A stretch of DNA of 39,517 bases from Bradyrhizobium sp. (GCF_030646015.1 NZ_JAUSLT010000179.1:1-39517), one strand, 5' to 3'; counted from the stretch's first letter, positions 24,116 to 33,116 are shown. Made by a program: numbers and translations. The notes: a model not told the origin generated them from the letters alone.

Positions 24116-25096
24116 TCAGGACCACGCCCGACTCCGGGTGGCGCGCACGCGTACGCCGTGGGGCGTATCGCCAAACCGGCGGCGGAAGCTGCGGTTGAAA
24201 TGAGAAATGTCTGAAAACCCGGAGAGGGACGCAATCTCGCCGATCTTCCGATGCGTGCTGTCGGAATCCCGCAGCATGGCGACGGCGCGGTCGAGCCGAT
24301 GATCCAGGAGGTGCTCCGCGAAAGTCCGTCCGGTTGGTTCCAGCAACCGGTGCAAATAGCGCACGGAAAGCCCAACCTGTCCGGCGATAAACTCGGCGGT
24401 GAGCCCGGGCTCGGAGGCGCGGTCGCGGATCGCGGCGAGTGCCGCGGCCTGTCGCGCGGCCTGGACGCCGCGCTCGCGCACCAGCGCCTGCACGTCGCCG
24501 CGTACCCCGAGCGCGCTCAGCGCCAGATCGCGGATGTGCAGCGTCACCAGCGCCAGATCCCATGCCTGCGGCAGCGAGAACAGCGCCGCCAGGTAGGCGT
24601 CCAGCAGGCGCAGGGCGGGATTGTCGCTCGCCAGGCAGCACTGCAGCGGCTGGGATATCCCGGCAAGCAGCGGCTCCATCGGCGCGCGCTCCATGCAGAT
24701 GGTCCAGGCGGTGCTGTCATCGAGGGAATGCAGCGCGCTGGCGCGGCGGCTTTCGAGGATCGCCGCACCGTGGCCGGTGAACCGGTTCTCACCGCGGGCG
24801 CCGTCGAGTTCAAATCGTCCGCCGCCACTGATGATGATGGACAGCAGGTCACGGCCATCGGCGAGATGGCTGGGCCTGCGATAGAAGCTCGATGGCGTGC
24901 CGTCGACGCGTCCGACACCGACCGGCCCAAAACTTCTGGCGACCACCGACAGCTTTCGCCCGTTCGGCGAGCGGTTGGCGAAATCCAGCTGCATGTTCAG
25001 CTTCATGAAGCCCTCATGGCCGCGCACGACGGCGCCCGGCGCAAGCGGGCCGCTCGATACGCGGATGGGCATGGGCTCGGACAACGCAACGCTCAT
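24116..25096 (-). CDS. AraC-family transcriptional regulator
   Basis: A 326-residue regulator whose C-terminal ~100 residues form the AraC HTH: LTAEFIAGQVGLSVRYLHRL, a linker TGRTFAEHLLDHRLDRAVAM, and the second helix pair IGEIASLSGFSDISHFNRSF. The N-terminal domain (FYRRPSHLADGRDLLSIII, ISGGGRFELDG) is a cupin-like sensor of the AraC_binding_2 type. Start ATG 25096 with AGAGG 7 nt upstream; the longer frame to 25216 lacks support. It is divergent, over 280 bp, from the exported protein gene at 25377, its most likely target. Confidence 0.9.
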   Translation of the reverse strand: MSVALSEPMPIRVSSGPLAPGAVVRGHEGFMKLNMQLDFANRSPNGRKLSVVARSFGPVGVGRVDGTPSSFYRRPSHLADGRDLLSIIISGGGRFELDGARGENRFTGHGAAILESRRASALHSLDDSTAWTICMERAPMEPLLAGISQPLQCCLASDNPALRLLDAYLAALFSLPQAWDLALVTLHIRDLALSALGVRGDVQALVRERGVQAARQAAALAAIRDRASEPGLTAEFIAGQVGLSVRYLHRLLEPTGRTFAEHLLDHRLDRAVAMLRDSDSTHRKIGEIASLSGFSDISHFNRSFRRRFGDTPHGVRVRATRSRAWS

Positions 25097-25376
25097 GGTG
25101 GCACCTCTCACTGTGCGGACCTTGCGTGGCGTCGTTGCCAGTCTGCCATCGATGGCGGTCGGAAATTGGTCTTGGCCGAGCCGGTTGCGTTCAAAGGCTG
25201 CGACAATCCAGCCCATTTATGCCGGCAGTGAACAAAGCTGTTCGCTCCAAGCCTAAATCATTGATTCCAAGAACTTTTCCCACACCTCCGCTGAACCGGC
25301 CGGGTGGCATCGCCGACCGAGGCCATGAACCGCGCAGCCTTGCGCGGCCCACACCAGCCCTCAGGGAGACACCATC

Positions 25377-26780
25377 ATGACCGAGATCGCGTATTCATCC
25401 CGTCGCCACCGCACCCGTGCGCTGTTGGCGGGCACCATGACCGCCCTGCTTGTCGCCTGTTCGTTCGGCGCGCAGGCCGAGGACGCTCGCATCGACGAGG
25501 CCGTGTTCGACGCCCAATCCACTTTCTTCGCCGCGATCGTGAAGGTGGAGCACGACGGCGACCAGTGGAAGGAAGTCCTGCCGGGGAACGTCGGCTTCGA
25601 CGCCCATCTGAAGGTCGACACCAAAGGGCGCGGCTACGTCGAGCGGGTCGGCGTCTGGCTCGGCGACTGCAACGGCACCGAATGCGGATCCTATCCGAGA
25701 ATTCTGTTCGAAGTGCCGAACCAACGGGACTACGACGTGAACCGCAGCCTCTCGTTCCCGGTCGAACAGTTGCTCGAAGCCCGTTCCGGCGCCCTCTTCT
25801 ATCGCAAGCGGATCGTCGATGGCTGCAACGCCGGACCGGCGAACCAACGTCACAGCTTCAAGATGACGGTCGACGCGACGTTTTCCGCCAATACCCTAAA
25901 GGGCTTGGACGCCGAGGTGGATATTTCAGAGGTCGGCTGGGGGTTCAATGGCGGCGATGTGACCCGTCACGATACGTTCGACGTCACCGTGGACTGCCTC
26001 GGGCCGCCGCGGACGGGCGCGGACCGCAACGCCGATCGCGAGCCGCATCGCACCAAGGTCACCGCGACCGGCATCGACCTGTTTCTCCAGACCTTCGTGA
26101 CGCCCGCCTCTACCCAACACGGCCCGAGCGGCACGCAGTGCAAGCCGTTGAAGGTCACGACGCGCGTTGCGACCGACAAGGCCGGCCCGGTCAATGTGAA
26201 GCTGTGGCGCCAGGTCAATGGCGGCGCGATATCAGGCGAAGCCAAGCAGATGCAGGCGTCGGCGTTGGGCGGCGGCAAGTTCGGCGATGACTGGACCCAG
26301 GTCGAGCACTTCACCCAGACCACGACAGTGCAATACAAGGCCGAAGTGCTCGGCGGAACGTTTGGTCCGTCGACCCAATGGAAGAGCATCACCATCCACT
26401 GCAATGGCGATTTTGCTCCGCCGCAGAGCAACGCCAATCCCGACAATCGCAACCCGCCTGCTGGCAAGCCGCAGAACGAGGCACGGGTACCGACCATCGT
26501 GACGCCGCCGCCGCGCGTGACCCCGCCGCCCCCGCGCATCGTCTGTGTCGGCGGCAAGGCGACGGCCAGTGCATGCGCCTGCCCGCCTTCGACGAGCGCG
26601 ATCCAGAAGAGCAGCACTTCGTTCCAGTGCGTGAAGGTCGCGCAGGTCCCCGACCGGCGCGTCAACTGGCAGACCTCGCACGCTTCGATGCCGCGGCGTC
26701 CGATGGTTCAAATCAAGACCGCTCCCGGGCCGCGCCCGCAGCCCATGCACCGCCCGTTCATGCGTCCCGGCTTCCGGTAA
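25377..26780 (+). CDS. Large exported protein of unknown function
   Basis: 467 residues, start ATG 25377 with GGGAGA upstream. An Arg-rich N-terminus and a hydrophobic stretch lead to LLVAC (Cys28), a possible lipobox, or to signal-peptidase-I cleavage after AQA. Residues ~35-205 are an uncharacterised region with paired Cys (GDCNGTECGSYPR). Residues ~210-355 look like a beta-sandwich repeated once in outline, each part closing with a Cys; the second (TRVATDKAGPVNVKLWRQVN) resembles Ig-like segments seen in Bradyrhizobium secreted proteins. A Pro-rich linker leads to a Cys-rich motif (CVGGKATASACACPPSTSA) and a basic Pro/Met-rich tail. I do not recognise a family. Likely envelope-associated and perhaps controlled by the divergent AraC protein. 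Confidence 0.85.
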   Translation: MTEIAYSSRRHRTRALLAGTMTALLVACSFGAQAEDARIDEAVFDAQSTFFAAIVKVEHDGDQWKEVLPGNVGFDAHLKVDTKGRGYVERVGVWLGDCNGTECGSYPRILFEVPNQRDYDVNRSLSFPVEQLLEARSGALFYRKRIVDGCNAGPANQRHSFKMTVDATFSANTLKGLDAEVDISEVGWGFNGGDVTRHDTFDVTVDCLGPPRTGADRNADREPHRTKVTATGIDLFLQTFVTPASTQHGPSGTQCKPLKVTTRVATDKAGPVNVKLWRQVNGGAISGEAKQMQASALGGGKFGDDWTQVEHFTQTTTVQYKAEVLGGTFGPSTQWKSITIHCNGDFAPPQSNANPDNRNPPAGKPQNEARVPTIVTPPPRVTPPPPRIVCVGGKATASACACPPSTSAIQKSSTSFQCVKVAQVPDRRVNWQTSHASMPRRPMVQIKTAPGPRPQPMHRPFMRPGFR

Positions 26781-26801
26781 GAACGAGCGAACATCGACGG
26801 A

Positions 26802-26829
26802 GGACGGCGCTTCCCGGTGCGCCGTCCTT
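26802..26829 (+). terminator. Hairpin terminator after exported-protein gene
   Basis: GGACGGCGC (26802-26810) pairs with GCGCCGTCC (26819-26827), then TT. The stem equals that of the terminator at 24048-24073. The T-run is weak. It lies between convergent genes (the EamA gene ends at 26836), so it may serve both strands. Confidence 0.65.
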
Positions 26830-26835
26830 CTGCGT

Positions 26836-27735
26836 TCAGGAGCGCAGCGCCATGGTGACGCCGCCGAGCGTCACCACCAGCGCGGTGATTTCGCGCAGGC
26901 CGAGCGGCTCGTGCAGCATCGCGCCGGCCGAGAGCACGCCGATGACAGGCACCAGCAGCGTGCCGATCGAGGCGGTCGCCGCCGGCAATCGCTCCAGCGC
27001 CGCGAACCAGCAGACGTAACACAGGCAAAACTGGATCAGCGTCATGTAGAGCATCGACGCCCAGCCGATCCATGACAGCGCGGAAAACTGCGGCTGTTCG
27101 ACCACGAGTCCGACGATCGCGATCGGCAGGCAGCCGATCCCGATCTGCCAGGCCGCCAGCGACAATGGCGGCATCGCCAGCGGAAAATGCTTGGTCAGCA
27201 CGGTGCCGAGCGCGACGCAGATCGCGCCCGCCAGCACGCACAAATATCCCGGCAGCTTGACAAAACTGGCCTCGATTTCGTTGCCGCCGATCAGGACCGC
27301 GATGCCGGCGAGCGCCACCGCCAGCGAGATCGCGCGCAGCAGCGACAGCCGCTCGCCGAGGATCGGCCAGGCCAATAGCGCCACCCACACCGGAATCGAA
27401 ATGGCGAGCACCGCGGCCTCGCTGGCGGGGAGCCACAGCAAGGCCAGCCCCATGAACGCGACCCAGCCGCCGATCGTCAGCAGCGACACCAGCACGAGCC
27501 GCGACCACATCGGCCTGGGCACCGCGAGGCTCTGCTTTCGCGCCACCGCAAACAGCGCCAGTGCCGCGGCGCCGACGATGCCGCACAGCCCGCGCGATGA
27601 CAGCGGCGGCCACTCGCTGAGCAGGTTCTTCATGATCGGGAAATTGAGGCCCCACCCCACCGAGGTGACGGCGAGGAACACGAGACCAAGCGGCGAGATG
27701 CTTCGCGCCGCGCGCTGGCTCGACACACCGCTCAT
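26836..27735 (-). CDS. EamA/DMT family transporter, paralog 1
   Basis: A 299-residue drug/metabolite-type transporter with ten predicted membrane segments in two EamA repeats: LVFLAVTSVGWGLNFPIMKN opens the first and ALGTVLTKHFPLAMPPLSLA the second; the signature PVIGVLSAGAMLHEPLG closes it. Substrates of this group are amino acids, nucleosides or drugs and cannot be read here. Its ATG at 27735 overlaps the stop of the preceding paralog by 4 bp (ATGA), so the two are translationally coupled and may work as a pair. A far longer open frame extends upstream through the paralog in another frame and is artefactual. Confidence 0.9.
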   Translation of the reverse strand: MSGVSSQRAARSISPLGLVFLAVTSVGWGLNFPIMKNLLSEWPPLSSRGLCGIVGAAALALFAVARKQSLAVPRPMWSRLVLVSLLTIGGWVAFMGLALLWLPASEAAVLAISIPVWVALLAWPILGERLSLLRAISLAVALAGIAVLIGGNEIEASFVKLPGYLCVLAGAICVALGTVLTKHFPLAMPPLSLAAWQIGIGCLPIAIVGLVVEQPQFSALSWIGWASMLYMTLIQFCLCYVCWFAALERLPAATASIGTLLVPVIGVLSAGAMLHEPLGLREITALVVTLGGVTMALRS

Positions 27736-28631
27736 GACCGCGTCGCCAGCACCACGCCGGCCAGCGTGAACACAAGCGCGGCGATCTGGCCGAGGCCGAG
27801 CGGCTCGCCGAGCGCCACCGCGGACGCCGCGACGCCGATCACCGGCACCGCCATGGTGCCGATCGCGGCCACCGAGGCCGGCAGTCGGGCGAGTGCCGCG
27901 AACCAGGCCACATAGGCGACGCAGAACTGGATCACGGTCGAATAGAACAGCAGGATCCAGCCGAGATTCGAAAGTTTTGCGATATCGGCGTTCTCGACCA
28001 GCAAGCCGATGATGGCGACGGGAAAACAGCCGATCCCGATCTGCCAGGCGGCGGCCGACAGCGGCGGCAGATTGAGCGGCAGCTTCTTCGCCATCACGGT
28101 ACCGACCGCAAAGCCGAGCGCGCCGCCGAGCGCCATGATGATTCCCGGCAGCTTTTCCACGCTGGCCGCAAACCCGTTGCCGCCCATGATCGAGGCCAGC
28201 CCCGCGAACGCCATGACCAGCGAAATCACCCGCAGCAGATTGGGCCGCTCGCCGAGCACCGGCCAGGCCAGCATCGAGGCCCAGATCGGCATGGTGTAGG
28301 CGATCAGCGCGGCCTCGCTGGCGGGCAGCCACAACAGCGCCAGCCCCATCAGCGCCATCCACAGCGCGACATTGAGCATCGCCGCCAGCACCAGCCGCGG
28401 CCACAGCGCGCGCGGCACATGCAGGCTCTGGCCCGAGAAGACAGCCATCGCCGCCAGCAGCAAGGCCCCGATCACGCCGGCGCCGCCGCGCATCGTCAGC
28501 GGCGGCAGTTCGCTCAGCAGGTATTTCGTCACCGGCCAGTTGAATCCCCAGCCCACCGAGGTGATGGCGAGGAACATCAGGCCGGCCGGCGTGATGGCGC
28601 CACGCGCGGGCGTTGGTTTTGAGTCGATCAT
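27732..28631 (-). CDS. EamA/DMT family transporter, paralog 2
   Basis: Also exactly 299 residues and alignable end to end with its downstream neighbour: LMFLAITSVGWGFNWPVTKY, ALLWLPASEAALIAYTMPIW, AAWQIGIGCFPVAIIGLLVE and PVIGVAASAVALGEPLG each have a close counterpart in the other protein. A tandem duplication is therefore clear. Two EamA proteins encoded with overlapping genes can act as heterodimers in the wider DMT superfamily (as in paired SMR proteins), but each here already has ten segments, so independent function is equally likely. It starts ~680 bp from the divergent nrdJ. Confidence 0.9.
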   Translation of the reverse strand: MIDSKPTPARGAITPAGLMFLAITSVGWGFNWPVTKYLLSELPPLTMRGGAGVIGALLLAAMAVFSGQSLHVPRALWPRLVLAAMLNVALWMALMGLALLWLPASEAALIAYTMPIWASMLAWPVLGERPNLLRVISLVMAFAGLASIMGGNGFAASVEKLPGIIMALGGALGFAVGTVMAKKLPLNLPPLSAAAWQIGIGCFPVAIIGLLVENADIAKLSNLGWILLFYSTVIQFCVAYVAWFAALARLPASVAAIGTMAVPVIGVAASAVALGEPLGLGQIAALVFTLAGVVLATRS

Positions 28632-28915
28632 GGAGTGGAGCTACCGGCAAGAATCGGCGGCACCTTGCCGGTAATGCCCGCCCAAGACCATGCGCCGGCG
28701 GGCATGCCTGCCACAACTTCCGTAGCCCTACGTGAGTCTTCCCGGAGCAACCCCCAAACACCCCGGAGGGCCCAAAATATAGTTGCCCTGTGAACAGCGG
28801 GGCGAACTCCAGATTGGTCGCTCCGGAACAAATATTTTCGCTTGGGAATCTCTGAGGACTCACTGATACTTGGCCCAGATCAGAAGGGTCGGCGACCGCT
28901 GGTTTTCCCCAATTC

Positions 28916-28931
28916 GCACCATATTTAGTGT
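28916..28931. promoter_or_regulatory. Candidate NrdR box upstream of nrdJ
   Basis: GCACCATATTTAGTGT matches 14 of 16 positions of the NrdR consensus ACACWATATWTWGTGT, including the whole right half-site. NrdR is the ATP/dATP-sensing repressor of ribonucleotide reductase genes, and this site lies in the intergenic region of nrdJ, ~380 bp before its ATG. NrdR usually binds two boxes ~31 bp apart; I do not see a good second one at that spacing, so the site is a single strong half of the usual pair. Confidence 0.65.
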
Positions 28932-28956
28932 TTGATTCAGGAACTCGTACTAATCC

Positions 28957-28986
28957 TTGACGGGCGCGATGGAGTCGGCCTAGTTT
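28957..28986 (+). promoter_or_regulatory. Possible nrdJ promoter
   Basis: TTGACG at 28957-28962 is followed after 18 bp by TAGTTT (28981-28986). The -35 is good, the -10 poor. Its position 26 bp downstream of the NrdR box is compatible with repression, and it would give a leader of over 300 nt. Confidence 0.3.
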
Positions 28987-29312
28987 TGGATCGTTCGGTG
29001 CCGGGTGGTTTTTAGTCCCGCTGAACGCTCCCTGACAGGGTTCCAAATCGACCATTCCGAGCGCCTGACAAGGCACGGGTGACGGGCTTGCTTGCCCTGA
29101 ATCTCGGGACTTTCGGAACGACAAAAACGGGCCAACAATGGCCGGCGGTTCGAGCATTGGGGCGTTGAAAAGAGAACAGGGCCGGTCCACCGGCTGAGCT
29201 GCGGACGTTTGGACACAGGGGGTGCCTGTGCGCTCAGGGGTTCGCTCGAGGAAATAACACCCGGCCGCGGTGCAACGCGGGTCCGGTACCAGACAAAAGA
29301 CGGGGCACGACC
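28987..29312 (+). other. Long structured nrdJ leader candidate
   Basis: These ~326 bp hold no convincing gene. Several inverted pairs suggest RNA structure: GGGCTTGCTTGCCC (29090s), GCCGGTCCACCGGC (29182-29195), CACAGG/CCTGTG around 29214-29230. I looked for the adenosylcobalamin riboswitch core (CCCCGCAACTGT-like and GCCAGGAGACC-like boxes) and did not find it on either strand. The rest of the intergenic region, 28632-28915, also shows no gene. Confidence 0.35.
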
Positions 29313-32300
29313 ATGCGAATCGAACGACGCAACACCACCCAGGGCCAGTCACCGTACACCGGCATTGATTTCAGATTGACGACATCCGAGATCCGCAACC
29401 CCGACGGCTCGGTGGTGTTCCGCCTCGAAAACGTCGAGGTGCCGGAGTTCTGGTCGCAGGTCGCCTCCGACGTGCTGGCGCAGAAGTACTTTCGGAAAGC
29501 AGGCGTCGCCGCCCGCCTGAAGAAGGTCGAGGAAGAGACCGTGCCGTCCTGGCTGTGGCGTTCGGTGCCCGACACCGAGGCGCTGGCCACCCTTCCCGAA
29601 TCCGAGCGCTATGTCAGCGAACTCTCCGCCAAGCAGGTGTTCGACCGCCTCTCCGGCTGCTGGACCTATTGGGGCTGGAAGGGCGGCTACTTCACCTCGG
29701 AAGAAGACGCCCGCACCTTCAACGACGAGCTGCGCTACATGCTGGCCAAGCAGATGGTCGCGCCGAATTCGCCGCAGTGGTTCAACACCGGCCTGCACTG
29801 GGCCTATGGCGTCGACGGCCCCGGCCAGGGCCACTATTACGTCGATCCCTTCACCGGCAAACTGACCAAATCAAAGTCGTCCTACGAGCATCCGCAGCCG
29901 CATGCCTGCTTCATCCAGGGCGTCAATGACGACCTCGTCAACGAGGGCGGCATCATGGACCTGTGGGTGCGCGAGGCGCGCCTGTTCAAATACGGCTCCG
30001 GCACCGGCTCCAACTTCTCCCGCCTGCGCGGCGAAGGCGAGCGCCTGTCCGGCGGCGGCCGCTCCTCGGGCCTGATGAGCTTCCTCAAGATCGGCGACCG
30101 CGCCGCCGGCGCGATCAAGTCGGGCGGCACCACCCGGCGCGCCGCCAAGATGGTGGTGGTCGACGCCGATCATCCCGACATCGAGACCTATATCGACTGG
30201 AAGGTGAAGGAGGAGCAGAAGGTCGCCGCCCTCGTTACCGGCTCCAAGCTGAACCAGCGCCACCTCAAGGCCGTGCTGAAGGCCTGCGTCAATTGCGAAG
30301 GCAGCGGCGACGACTGCTTCGATCCCGAGAAGAACCCGGCGCTCCGCCGCGAGATCAAGCTGGCCCGCCGCTCGATGGTGGCCGACGGCATGATCAAGCG
30401 CGTCATCCAGTTCGCCAAGCAAGGCTACAAGGACATCGATTTCCCGGTCTACGACACCGACTGGGATTCCGAGGCCTATCTCACCGTATCCGGCCAGAAC
30501 TCCAACAACTCGGTCTCGCTGAAGGATGATTTCCTCCGCGCGGTGGAAACCGATGGCGACTGGAACCTGATCGGCCGCACCAGCAAGAAGATCACCAAGA
30601 CTCTCAAGGCCCGCGACCTCTGGGAAAAAATCGGCCACGCCGCCTGGGCCTCGGCCGATCCCGGCCTGCACTTCAACACCACCATGAACGACTGGCACAC
30701 CTGCAAGGCGTCGGGCGATATCCGCGCCTCCAATCCGTGCTCGGACTACATGTTCCTGGACGACACCGCCTGCAACCTGGCGTCGGCCAACCTGATCACC
30801 TTCTACAACACGACGACAAAACAGTTCGACGTCGCGGGGTACGAGCATCTCTGCCGGCTCTGGACCGTGGTGCTCGAAATCTCCGTGATGATGGCCCAGT
30901 TCCCGTCCAAGGCGATCGCGGAACTGTCCTACGAATTCCGCACCCTCGGCCTCGGCTTCGCCAACATCGGCGGCCTGCTGATGACCATGGGTCTGTCCTA
31001 CGACAGCAAGGAAGGCCGCGCGCTGTGCGGCGCCCTGACCGCGATCATGACCGGCACCAGCTACGCCACCTCGGCGGAGATGGCCAAGGAGCTCGGCCCC
31101 TTCCCCGGCTACAAGAAGAACGCCGGCCACATGCTGCGGGTGATCCGCAACCACCGCCGCGCCGCCCACGGCGAATCGCGCGGCTATGAAGGCATCGCGG
31201 TCAACCCGGTGCCGCTGGATTACGCCAGCGTGCCGCAGACCGAAATCGTCGAGCGCGCCAAATACGCCTGGGACCAGGCGCTCGAACTCGGCGAACTCCA
31301 CGGTTTCCGCAACGCGCAAACGACAGTGGTGGCGCCGACCGGCACCATCGGCCTCGTGATGGATTGCGACACCACCGGCATCGAGCCCGACTTTGCCCTG
31401 GTGAAATTCAAGAAGCTCGCCGGCGGCGGCTACTGGAAGATCATCAACCGCGCCGTGCCCGAGGCGCTGCGCGCGCTCGGCTACCGCGAATCAGACATCG
31501 CCGAGATCGAGGCCTATGCCGTCGGCCACGGCTCGCTCTCCAACGCCCCCGCCATCAACGTTTCCACCTTGAAGGCCAAGGGTTTTACCGACGAAGCTCT
31601 GGCAAAGGTGGAAGCCGCGCTGCCCACCGCCTTCGACATCAAGTTCGCCTTCAACAAGTGGACCTTTGGCGAAGAGTTCCTGCGCAACACCCTGAACATC
31701 GCGCCGGAAGCCATTGCCGCACCTGGCTTTGACCTGCTCGCCGCGGTCGGTTTCTCCAAGCGCGAGATCGAGGCCGCCAACGTGCACATCTGCGGCGCGA
31801 TGACGGTGGAAGGCGCCCCGCATCTGAAGGCCGAACACTACAGCGTGTTCGATTGCGCCAACCCCTGCGGCAAGATCGGCAAGCGCTATCTCTCGGTGGA
31901 GAGCCACATCCGCATGATGGCGGCGTCGCAGCCGTTCATCTCGGGCGCGATCTCAAAAACCATCAATATGCCGAACGACGCCACGGTGGAGGATTGCAAG
32001 TCCGCCTACCTGCTGTCCTGGAAGCTCGCGCTGAAGGCCAACGCGCTCTACCGCGACGGCTCGAAACTGTCGCAGCCGCTGAACTCGCAGCTGATCAGCG
32101 ACGACGACGAGGAAGAGGATGCCGTCGAGGCGTTCTACGACAAGCCGATGGCCGCGCGCACCGCGCAGCTCTCGGATTTGGTCGTGGAGCGGCTGGTCGA
32201 GCGCATCGTGGTGATGCGCGAGCGCGAGCGCATGCCGGATCGCCGCAAGGGCTACACCCAGAAGGCGGTGGTCGGCGGCCACAAGGTTTATCTGCGAACC

Positions 32301-33059
32301 GGCGAATATGACGACGGCCGGATCGGCGAGATCTTCATCGACATGCACAAGGAAGGTGCCGCGCTCCGCTCCATCATCAACAATTTCGCCATCGCGATTT
32401 CGCTCGGCCTGCAATACGGCGTGCCGCTGGAGGAATATGTCGACGCCTTCACCTTCACCCGGTTCGAGCCGAACGGCCCGGTGCAGGGCAACGACAGCAT
32501 CAAGTTCGCGACCTCGATCCTCGACTACGTGTTCCGCGAACTCGCCGTCAGCTACATGGGCCGCTTCGACCTCGCCCATGTCGACCCCTCCGAAACCAAT
32601 TTCGACGCCATCGGCAAGGGCGTCGACGAAGGCAAGGCGCCGGAGCAGCCCAACAACAAGTATTTGTCGAAGGGCCTGACCCGCTCGCGCACCGACAATC
32701 TCGTCGTCATGCGCAGCGTCGCGGCGGAACCGGCAACCGAAGCCCGCGGGGCCCACAACGTCACCACCATGTCGAGCCACGGCCCGACCGCCCGCGCCGC
32801 CGACGTGATGGAAGGCGCCGTCGCGCTGAAGCAGGAAGCCCAGCACGATCTGTCGCCGACCGAAAAGCTGGAAGCCCTGCAATGGAGCAAGGCGGGAGCC
32901 GCCGCCCAGGCCGCCCCGTCCAAGGCCGAACGCCGCCAGGAAGCCAGGGCAAAAGGCTACGAAGGCGAGATGTGCGGCGAATGCGGCAACTTCACGCTGG
33001 TCCGGAATGGGACGTGCATGAAGTGCGATACGTGTGGCAGCACGACGGGGTGTTCGTGA
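29313..33059 (+). CDS. nrdJ: Adenosylcobalamin-dependent (class II) ribonucleotide reductase
   Basis: A 1248-residue class II reductase making dNTP precursors in the cytoplasm with coenzyme B12, independent of oxygen. The barrel contains PNSPQWFNTGLHWAYG, HACFIQG (Cys199, first redox Cys), SGTGSNFSRLR, the active-site loop NPCSDY (Asn474, thiyl-radical Cys476) and ACNLASANL (Cys487, second redox Cys, 11 residues after the radical Cys as in Thermotoga NrdJ). The C-terminal tail has the Cys cluster MCGECGNFTLVRNGTCMKC plus DTCGSTTGC, used for rereduction and likely zinc binding. The position that is Glu in NxCxE enzymes is Asp478 here. The start ATG 29313 has no strong Shine-Dalgarno. A terminator follows at 33090. 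Confidence 0.96.
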   Translation: MRIERRNTTQGQSPYTGIDFRLTTSEIRNPDGSVVFRLENVEVPEFWSQVASDVLAQKYFRKAGVAARLKKVEEETVPSWLWRSVPDTEALATLPESERYVSELSAKQVFDRLSGCWTYWGWKGGYFTSEEDARTFNDELRYMLAKQMVAPNSPQWFNTGLHWAYGVDGPGQGHYYVDPFTGKLTKSKSSYEHPQPHACFIQGVNDDLVNEGGIMDLWVREARLFKYGSGTGSNFSRLRGEGERLSGGGRSSGLMSFLKIGDRAAGAIKSGGTTRRAAKMVVVDADHPDIETYIDWKVKEEQKVAALVTGSKLNQRHLKAVLKACVNCEGSGDDCFDPEKNPALRREIKLARRSMVADGMIKRVIQFAKQGYKDIDFPVYDTDWDSEAYLTVSGQNSNNSVSLKDDFLRAVETDGDWNLIGRTSKKITKTLKARDLWEKIGHAAWASADPGLHFNTTMNDWHTCKASGDIRASNPCSDYMFLDDTACNLASANLITFYNTTTKQFDVAGYEHLCRLWTVVLEISVMMAQFPSKAIAELSYEFRTLGLGFANIGGLLMTMGLSYDSKEGRALCGALTAIMTGTSYATSAEMAKELGPFPGYKKNAGHMLRVIRNHRRAAHGESRGYEGIAVNPVPLDYASVPQTEIVERAKYAWDQALELGELHGFRNAQTTVVAPTGTIGLVMDCDTTGIEPDFALVKFKKLAGGGYWKIINRAVPEALRALGYRESDIAEIEAYAVGHGSLSNAPAINVSTLKAKGFTDEALAKVEAALPTAFDIKFAFNKWTFGEEFLRNTLNIAPEAIAAPGFDLLAAVGFSKREIEAANVHICGAMTVEGAPHLKAEHYSVFDCANPCGKIGKRYLSVESHIRMMAASQPFISGAISKTINMPNDATVEDCKSAYLLSWKLALKANALYRDGSKLSQPLNSQLISDDDEEEDAVEAFYDKPMAARTAQLSDLVVERLVERIVVMRERERMPDRRKGYTQKAVVGGHKVYLRTGEYDDGRIGEIFIDMHKEGAALRSIINNFAIAISLGLQYGVPLEEYVDAFTFTRFEPNGPVQGNDSIKFATSILDYVFRELAVSYMGRFDLAHVDPSETNFDAIGKGVDEGKAPEQPNNKYLSKGLTRSRTDNLVVMRSVAAEPATEARGAHNVTTMSSHGPTARAADVMEGAVALKQEAQHDLSPTEKLEALQWSKAGAAAQAAPSKAERRQEARAKGYEGEMCGECGNFTLVRNGTCMKCDTCGSTTGCS

Positions 33060-33089
33060 GCATCCTATAGAAATAGCGCAACGCAAAAA

Positions 33090-33116
33090 GGCCGCTCGCA
33101 AGAGCGGCCTTTGTTT
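33090..33116 (+). terminator. Intrinsic terminator of nrdJ
   Basis: GGCCGCTC (33090-33097)/GAGCGGCC (33102-33109) with a GCAA tetraloop, preceded by AAAAA and followed by TTTGTTTT, 31 bp after the stop. Confidence 0.93.

Noticed and set aside
28932..29312. Cobalamin riboswitch upstream of nrdJ
   Set aside because: Searched by eye on both strands for the conserved core boxes and found none, although the gene's cofactor made it likely.
27736..29352. N-terminal extension of the first EamA protein to an 838-residue frame
   Set aside because: The extra part crosses the second EamA gene in another frame and the nrdJ leader; only the portion from 27735 resembles a transporter.
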